DNA from: Diphasiastrum complanatum
Lineage: Eukaryota; Streptophyta; Lycopodiopsida; Lycopodiales; Lycopodiaceae
Assembly: GCA_029204225.1 (NCBI GenBank)
Contig: CM055095.1
Coordinates: forward strand, 11,873,506 to 11,937,505
Length of the DNA: 64,000 nucleotides
Direction of reading: 5' to 3'
A model generated the notes under the pieces. The model did no database searches, was not told where the DNA came from, and worked only from the letters and a program-made list of their open reading frames with translations. Of this stretch, positions 57,783-64,000 are shown piece by piece (within the stretch, counting starts at the first letter, position 1; each line of letters starts with the position of its first letter). The position numbers were made by a program, and so were the translations under genes.

Positions 57783-60700
57783 CTGTGCAAACAACAAAGT
57801 TATATATATAGTATCTTCAAACTATAAAGTTTATCTCACCCATGAGAACAAACAGTAGTTATACAAAGCAAAAAAACCAATAGAAAGGCCCATTCGTCAT
57901 GTGCTGTAAAGACAAACAGTAGCTTCAAAGCCAAGTCGCTTTTTCTTCTGAATTGTACTTTAGATGTCAAGTCTGGAGTCAGTAATTAACATGCTATTTT
58001 GTGCATCTGCTATGGCTCCCTCCATTCATCTAACGAAGAAAGAGACCATTGAAAAGCCATCAATCCATCAACTACTGAACCTAAAATTTGACAAGGCGAA
58101 ATAATTGACAATAAATTTGCCAGCATTTTTGTTACAGGTATAAAATTTTAAAACAGAAGTTACAGAACAGAGTCTTAAACTTTAGGGATAATCTATATTA
58201 TTTGTGCCTAGGTGACTAGGCCCTAATCTATAGGGAATAAATAGGTGCTGCATCATTCATTTTGATAGCTTATGGCTTTTATTCTATGGAGTTCTTTGTA
58301 AACAACACATCGGCTCTTCCTTCTAGCAAATCAGCTATTAGCAACTTTTGGTTAAATGCTGGTGATGTGTAGGACAGTACCTAACAAGGAAAAGGACAAG
58401 CTTGCAATCTTCAATCTTACAGAGTCCAACCAAAAAGAACCATCAACTTCATCATGCATGGCATGGGCCAAATGCTACAACATCCCTACTTATGTGGTCA
58501 GCACCCTAAAGGAGGTGCAAATCACATGCACAAACATATCTGCCGTGCACATAAGTTTTTGTACTATTGTACAACCAATGTAATGAGTTTCTATAACTTG
58601 TCCAGAGGTGAATGGCAAACTCAGTCAGGCTAAAGAGCAACTATTGTCGTTGATCTATTATTCTTTGTGAGAGATTGCTATTTGGATCATCTTTACTATA
58701 TGTCCGTTCTTCATGTGAAGCTAAAATCTGTGATGTGAATTCATAACATGGTATCAAATCACTTTCAAGGGCACGTAGAGGGTTTAATCCACCTTTCCAT
58801 ATCAATTTACTCCTTGAAGTTTTCTTCCTTCAATGACTGACATACAGGAGTGTTTTACCCCATGTTCATCTTCATCACCAACGATTGTTCTACAGAGAGT
58901 TGACAGGTGGGTTTTTTCCTAGCTCCAGCAAATCACTTTTTCAAGAGGATCTTACCATTGACAATTGACATAGAAAAAATCTTCTTCAACCATCCATGCT
59001 CACATCACCTTGCATTCAAGCAATACCTTGAAAGGATATTCTTTGGTGTTTGGCAGGCGTATTGTCTCTTTTAGCTATTTTGCTTGCTAACAGTCAAATT
59101 ACAGAAGGGATTTTCTGACAGCTATTAATGCTCTAGCTATCTTGTACACAACAGATTGAGAGGGATCGTCATCAATGATGCATGCTCCAAACATTGTGCC
59201 TACCAATGATTCCTCTGCAGTGGGGAGTATTGTCATTGTAAGGTGAATTTTCTCTTTCCTTCCAGCAATCCAATCGTAGTAGCAATTTTATATCCATACA
59301 TGCACAGATCCCAGTACATACACACAGACATACACATATCCATACACGCGTACAGCAGATTATATGATCCAAAAAAACACTGCTACATACACCGTATACA
59401 ATAAAAAAATGCACTGGTGACCAGCTGATTGTTCACAATCAATGCTGGTCTGCAGCAGCCAGTTACATTTTCATACCATTGGCAATTGTACCCAGCTCAC
59501 AGGACTCATCTTCATGGCTAAAGATAGCTCAAGCATGCTCATGCCATCTCTATATACATGGTGCAAGTGGGTCCATGCATGATGCTTGAATCAGTGACAT
59601 GAGGTAGCCGGAGGTGTTGACACATCGCACTACAATTGTCGACAATTCAAAGGCCTTTCATGGTGTCTCAAATGAGCCAACAAGAACAATGCATGGCTTA
59701 CAACCATTTCCCAGAATAGGTTGTGGTTAAATATCTTCCATGCCTCATGCATGTAGTCCAAGATTAGAGAGGGAATTGTTGTACTTCTAGCCTCGGCACA
59801 TGCAAAATTCGGCATGTAAATAAACTATGTAAAGGGCATTAGGAGTTATTCATTTAACAAGTTTAAGGGGGAGTTGTTGAACTTATAAACCTAGTCAAAA
59901 AAATAGTACATGCCACATGGTCAATAATTGGGTCCAAGTTTCTAAGCCCCAATTACTTGGACGAATTTTCTTGTCCCAAACTCGTGGTGAAGGCCTTCTT
60001 GCATGATGATGCCTATGTCCCCACTTGAGCATGCACATGTGCATGGGAAAGTACTAGTTAGATTTCCACCTATTAACATTAGATGTGGCATGCATGTGAC
60101 ATGCAAGTGGCATGCAAATGCATGCATAGGAATTGGACACTTGGCATTTGCATGCCAAACCATTGTACATTCACAAAGTCTATTTAATAGAGGAAATTAC
60201 ACTCCTACCACGAGATGGTGAGAGAGGGATCTGAAACTTTCTTCCATCTTCATTGTGCTTTGTGTTTTCTTGCTCCATTCTTCATTTTCCTTGTGTAGGA
60301 ACTCGCTGCAGGGACAGATCTGATTTCTGGTGGATCTCCATCATTACTCATCCAATTCTGGTGGAATCAAGTGCAAATTGCTTGTAGGAGGAGGGCGCTA
60401 CCAGCCATACTACTAATAATATCATTGGTTGCATGTTTGGAGCCAGAACAGCCCACTAATCATTGCTGATTGGGCGCTGCCTCAGATCTGTAAATTCCAT
60501 TTTTTTTCCTTGATTACTTATCAGAAATTGATGAAATCCAAAGCATTTGTTTTCTGTTAGAAGGGTGTCATCACTAATAGTGATTAGAGGCCAATTAGAG
60601 GATGATTAGGATCTGATTTTCCAGATCTGGTCCTGCTAATTGGAGTGGCCAGCAAGTAGAATTCATTTCCATTTTGATTCATTGATTTAGCATAGAGTAG

Positions 60701-60914
60701 AGTTCACATAGACTTGAACTAGGGTCAAAATTTGGGATCCATTACTTGCTGTTTTTTCATTTCTACATGCATGACAATTGCATGTTTCATTCCCAGTTGT
60801 GTTAGGCTCAAGTAGTCCTTGAAATCAACATTACTAGGGTCTTGGGCTCATTGTTTCAAGTTATTCTAAGCATCATCATTCTGCAACATACCTTAGTTCC
60901 AAGCATAAGATCTA
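57783..60914. other. no gene recognised; possible long TIM14 intron
   Basis: Contains only short frames without motifs. TGGTATCAAATCAC at 58749 resembles a mutated iMet primer site after an ATAACA end, and TTTAAGGGGGAG at 59862-59873 resembles a purine tract followed by TGTTGAAC. The sequences that should be matching LTRs are not alike, so no element is called. TATTTAATAG near 60180 followed by CT-rich DNA could be an LTR-type promoter. Confidence 0.4.
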
Positions 60915-61784
60915 GTCGATAAGCGAACCAATTAGTGGATACAGGCAGTACACATTCATTTATTAGTAGTTACATTTCCACCAGGATTCGTGCTACACAT
61001 GTTCTTGCTTCCCAGCCTCAGAGTTGAGGTTGCTCGTTCCCATTCTTTTCCCAATTCTCAGATGATTCAGGGCTTGGATTATCGCATTGGTGATATTTCT
61101 GGTCAGGCAGATTTCTACATCATTTCTCTGAAGCACTATGACATTATTTTTGGTACAGCCTGGTTCTCTTCACTTGGTACTGTTGCAGTGGATCTCTCTC
61201 AGCAGACACTTTCCTTTACTCATGTTGGTCAGCATCATTCACTTGCTGGTATTGATTCCCAGGGTGACTATCAGTTGGTTATCGGGAAGCAGTTTATGCG
61301 TAGCCTGCCAAAGGCTCAGGATGCAGCTCTTCTTTCCATTCAGAGTACATCAGTTGCTGCTTCACTTTCACCATTCGTGGGTCCTCTTCCTCAGGTTGAT
61401 GCTCCTTCGGATTTACAGGTTGTTGCTGTGTGCCTTGTGCTTATATGCCTTGATTCACAGATATTGTATTCAGTGGTCATTCCTGGTTTCATTGATATTC
61501 AGGCCGTATACCTTGGTGGTATTTCTACTATTGCTTTTGCGCATACCTTAGATAGCCCTCCTGGTTCGGTGGTTGGTGCAGTATCTTCTCCATTGGTCTC
61601 TATATCTCCATCTCTTGAGTCCGTTATGGCTTATGTTCCTGCTGATTTCTATGGGGTTCTTCACGGGTCCACGTTTGATGGTTCCCTCGCTATTGGTGAT
61701 CAGGTTGTATCTTCTTTCGCTTTACTCCATGGATCTCTGCTTGAGGTTTGTGAACCACCTCATGATATTTCTACGGTTCCTTAA
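60915..61784 (+). pseudogene. element F protease region
   Basis: LVDTGSTHSFISSYISTRIR has an intact DTG at 60938-60946. A frame change near 61022 leads to VARSHSFPNSQMIQGLDYRI, DISGQADFYIISLKHYDIIF and GTAWFSSLGTVAVDLSQQTL, the second half of a gypsy retropepsin (GxDWLSxLGP...DFSxxTLxF). The frame then runs open to 61784 with hydrophobic, Pro/Ser-rich sequence not matching RT. At most one frameshift breaks the protease. Confidence 0.8.
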
Positions 61785-63262
61785 ATGATTCATGTGCCTT
61801 TGGCCCTTACCGTTACACATTTTCCATCCGAGGATATTTGCGAGATGGTCACTATTACTTATCTAAGGTATTTATATGCTGGGATCTTTCTAGATGAGTA
61901 TACGGGCATCCTTCAGTCTCCTTGTGTTTCTACATATAGGTTTGCTACAGTCCATGCCGATGCTATGGATATATGGCATTCCTGGTTATTACGTATAGCT
62001 TGGTTTCCATTTGGACCTGTTGATTGGTGCTGGTTTTTCCATATTACCGATCGCCTATGGTGCGGATATCTCTATGATTTTATGCATGTGGCTCTCTATC
62101 TGTTCCTTGGATTGTTGCTCATTGTCAGGCTTGGCATATCCTAATGGCTTGGATTATTGCCTCCGTTCCAGCTATTGTTTGTCCAGGTGATCTTCAGATT
62201 CCCGGTCATTTCAAGTTGCCCCATATCGCTTGGTCTCCGATGCTGAGTTGTCACTTTGTTCTGGTTTTCCGAGACCATCAGATTACCTTGAGAGAGTTCC
62301 TTCTCCTCTCTTGGATAGTTTTTGGAGATGTTGTCTCCATCTAATTCAGTATTGCTCATATGTGCTTTGATACTCATTCCCAGCTACACGTGGATATTGA
62401 TCCGATGCTTGCTACTGATGTTGGGGATCCTGTTCCTCGTTCCAGCGCATTTCTTTTATTCCTCACTTGTGCGCCTAGTGTGTACTTTGGGATTACACTT
62501 GCGGCCAGTTCCGATGGGTCATCCGATTCTCAATCCGTTTTTGGTGTATCCTATGATGGATTTGTATGTCCATATGAGGTCTTTCTGGATGAGTTTTTCG
62601 GCTATAGTTTTTTAGTTGAGGCCTCTACTATTTCTAGATTTGTTGCTATTGTTTTTATGCATCATGTCTTTTTAGATGATGCATTGATTTCTTGGACCTT
62701 CTGGAGCTTTTGGCATGCTGCTCTTCTTGTGATAGGGGCCTTGAAGGTACCGTGTGCCATTGCTACTTCTCATTCATGGGCCTTATGGATACCTTGGGCT
62801 TTTGACCATGCTGGTGCACATTTCTCCATTTTAGCTATCCTTTGTCAGGATGATCTCTTTATGATCCATGTTTCATGGCATACCGCTTGCTTTTCCATGC
62901 TACTACAGCGTGCCTATCATCCTGCTTATGTTCCTACTCCTTGTGCTGGTCTTCCGATGCTGCTATCTTTTCTTGGGGCACCTATATCACTGAGTTTGCA
63001 CATATGGTTGATGGTTACGTGTATGATGCGGCCATTCGCGATGAGTGTCCATCACTTTTCCAGTTTCCTTATTGGCTTCCCGTTGCTGATGCAGTTCTAC
63101 CTTCTCGGGCTTTTTGGATACCTTGGTATGATGTCCCTATCTTTTGGGCTGATCCTCTACTATCTTGGGCATTACGGATACCTTGGCATTCCTAGTTGCT
63201 GCTTGATCTTCTTCTGGCTCCTTGGCAGTCCTGGTTGTTCCATATTGCTTGGTTTCAGATGA
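61785..63262 (+). CDS. element F non-pol repetitive frames
   Basis: Frames 61785-62144 and 62360-63262 are rich in Trp, Phe, Leu and His. They contain recurring phrases: WHSWLLRIAWFPFG (61970), GHFKLPHIAWSPM (62205) and WQSWLFHIAWFQM (63225), and WALWIPWAFDH (62785), RAFWIPWYDVP (63106) and WALRIPWHS (63165). The DNA repeats GGATACCTTGG three times. It replaces RT, RNase H and integrase. It may be an amplified, decayed piece of a tandem repeat. No function proposed. Confidence 0.35.
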
Positions 63263-63552
63263 CGCGGCTGAGATGTTCCCTTCGTCGCCATGATGTTGAT
63301 CCTGAGCTGTTCCCTTTCTTACCAGCTGCCATTCACCAGGTTCGCCTTCACCATAGTCGATGTTGCCGGCAGATTCAGTTTTTGGTCCAGTTCGATGGTC
63401 GTCCTGTTGAGGAGGCCACATGGGAGCCTATCGATGTCTTTTATCATACACCATCACTTGCGAATCAGGATCGTGCTCCTCCTGCACTTGTTGATTCCTC
63501 TACATCAAATGCTGCTCTAGTTGTTGATGCACCAGGGCTTGCTGCTGTTTGA
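63263..63552 (+). pseudogene. element F chromodomain-like C-terminus
   Basis: QFLVQFDGRPVEEATWEPID is the hallmark of the chromodomain at the end of plant gypsy integrases (xxVxWxGxxxxEATWExxxx). A proline/alanine tail to the stop at 63550-63552 follows. In live elements it guides integration to heterochromatin. Here the integrase that should carry it is missing. Confidence 0.7.
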
Positions 63553-63589
63553 TCCAGTTTCTTTTCGGCAGTTGGGTCTTTTTATTTGT

Positions 63590-64000
63590 GTTGGGGAGAG
63601 TTATGGACTCAGCTCATTACATTCGCCGCGTCCATTTACATTTACTTTACTTTATGCATAAGCAGGCCTTGGGCCCTTTTTTATTCATTAGTGACACTTA
63701 GACTATATGGTTGGCCTTTGGCCTTATTATTCATTATTAGGCCATTTGGACATATTACTGGAGAGTGGGGGCCTTCTTGGAGGGCGCACTATTTTCCCTC
63801 CCAGTTGGGCCCTAGCCACCGGAAGCTTCCTTAGGGCTTTCTCTTGGCTATAAGTAGGGAAACTGTGTCATTTGTTATTCAGCTGATGATATTGATCTCT
63901 CTCTTTAGTCTCTTTAATCTCTCTCTTTCCTGCTTTCTAGGGTTAAGTCTTGCTTATGTGCTGCTTTCATAGCTTAAGTCTTGCTTATGTGATGCTTTCA
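63590..64000 (+). repeat. element F 3-prime LTR, start (runs off window)
   Basis: TTGGGGAGAG (63592-63601) is a plausible purine tract, so the LTR starts close after it. GGCTATAAGTAGGG (63845-63858) is a good TATA box followed by CT-rich leader sequence (CTCTCTCTTTAG) and a duplicated TTAAGTCTTGCTTATGTG near 63944 and 63975. This looks like U3-promoter-R of an LTR. Confidence 0.55.

Larger units (their letters stand above)
60915..64000 (+). mobile_element. Ty3/gypsy element F, protease and chromodomain without RT/integrase
   Basis: Protease (60.92-61.3 kb) is followed by a long stretch with no RT, RNase H or integrase signature, then a chromodomain-like C-terminus (63.3-63.5 kb) and the start of an LTR running out of the window. 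Order and spacing say one element: protease to chromodomain about 2.3 kb instead of the usual 3.5-4 kb. The 5-prime LTR was not identified. Confidence 0.7.

Noticed and set aside
60003-60221. Frames rich in His/Met/Cys on both strands near 60.0 kb
   Set aside because: They come from repeated GCATGCA/CATGCA words, not from a protein family.
58749-60300. Primer-site-like TGGTATCAAATC and purine-tract-like AAGGGGGAG, suggesting a small LTR element
   Set aside because: The sequences before the first and after the second signal do not resemble each other as an LTR pair should, and no TSD was seen.

Overview
This is nuclear DNA of a land plant with a large, repeat-rich genome. The evidence is nested Ty1/copia and Ty3/gypsy LTR retrotransposons, copia primer sites matching plant initiator-Met tRNA, CACTA-like and Helitron fragments, GT-AG introns, and one exon that reads as a plant TIM14 (PAM18) C-terminus. 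The lineage cannot be fixed. A transposase family that I remember mainly from animal genomes hints at a non-seed plant, but that is inference. Almost everything here is mobile DNA in stages of decay. No tRNA, rRNA or CRISPR was seen.

Layout. 1.6-4.2 kb: minus-strand Ty3/gypsy gag-pol relic. 5.67-10.74 kb: complete minus-strand copia element A (two 820-bp LTRs, TSD GTTCA) with gag-protease but a deleted integrase core and no RT. 11.2-11.8 kb: Helitron Pif1-helicase fragment. 12.96-13.14 kb: (GA)n tract. 14.6-15.6 kb: possible hAT-like non-autonomous element. 15.6-18.1 kb: two opposed copia fragments. 19.3-21.7 kb: gypsy element without the RT palm. 22.2-25.9 kb: copia D, the only element whose integrase DDE and RT YVDD are readable, truncated in RT.

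25.9-46.6 kb: DNA-transposon territory, possibly one composite insertion into a copia. It holds a CACTA-type transposase fragment, an accessory gene present twice in inverted orientation, a second transposase-like gene (whole on plus, N-part and C-part duplicated on minus), a split C48-like protease gene, a histone H3/CENH3-like reading frame and a small two-exon CCHC zinc-knuckle gene. Copia element B (TSD GAAAT) interrupts one copy, and the inverted paralogue still shows the empty site. The right end is about 1.3 kb of degenerate TGCGGT/CTACGG repeats.

46.6-52.1 kb: copia RNase H joined through a chimeric LTR to element E, a close relative of B on the plus strand, ending inside an older LTR. 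52.2-53.1 kb: decayed DNA methyltransferase-like gene with a DIPYG motif. 53.2-56.1 kb: AT-rich and low-information DNA. 56.08-56.76 kb: TIR element with a 10-bp TSD. 57.6 kb: the TIM14 exon. 60.9-64.0 kb: Ty3/gypsy protease, then a repetitive non-pol stretch, then a chromodomain-like end and an LTR.

The unifying theme is non-autonomy. A, B and E keep gag and protease, and keep shortened pol-derived frames open after losing catalytic residues. D is the plausible type of helper. Every reading here was made by eye from the sequence, with no database search.
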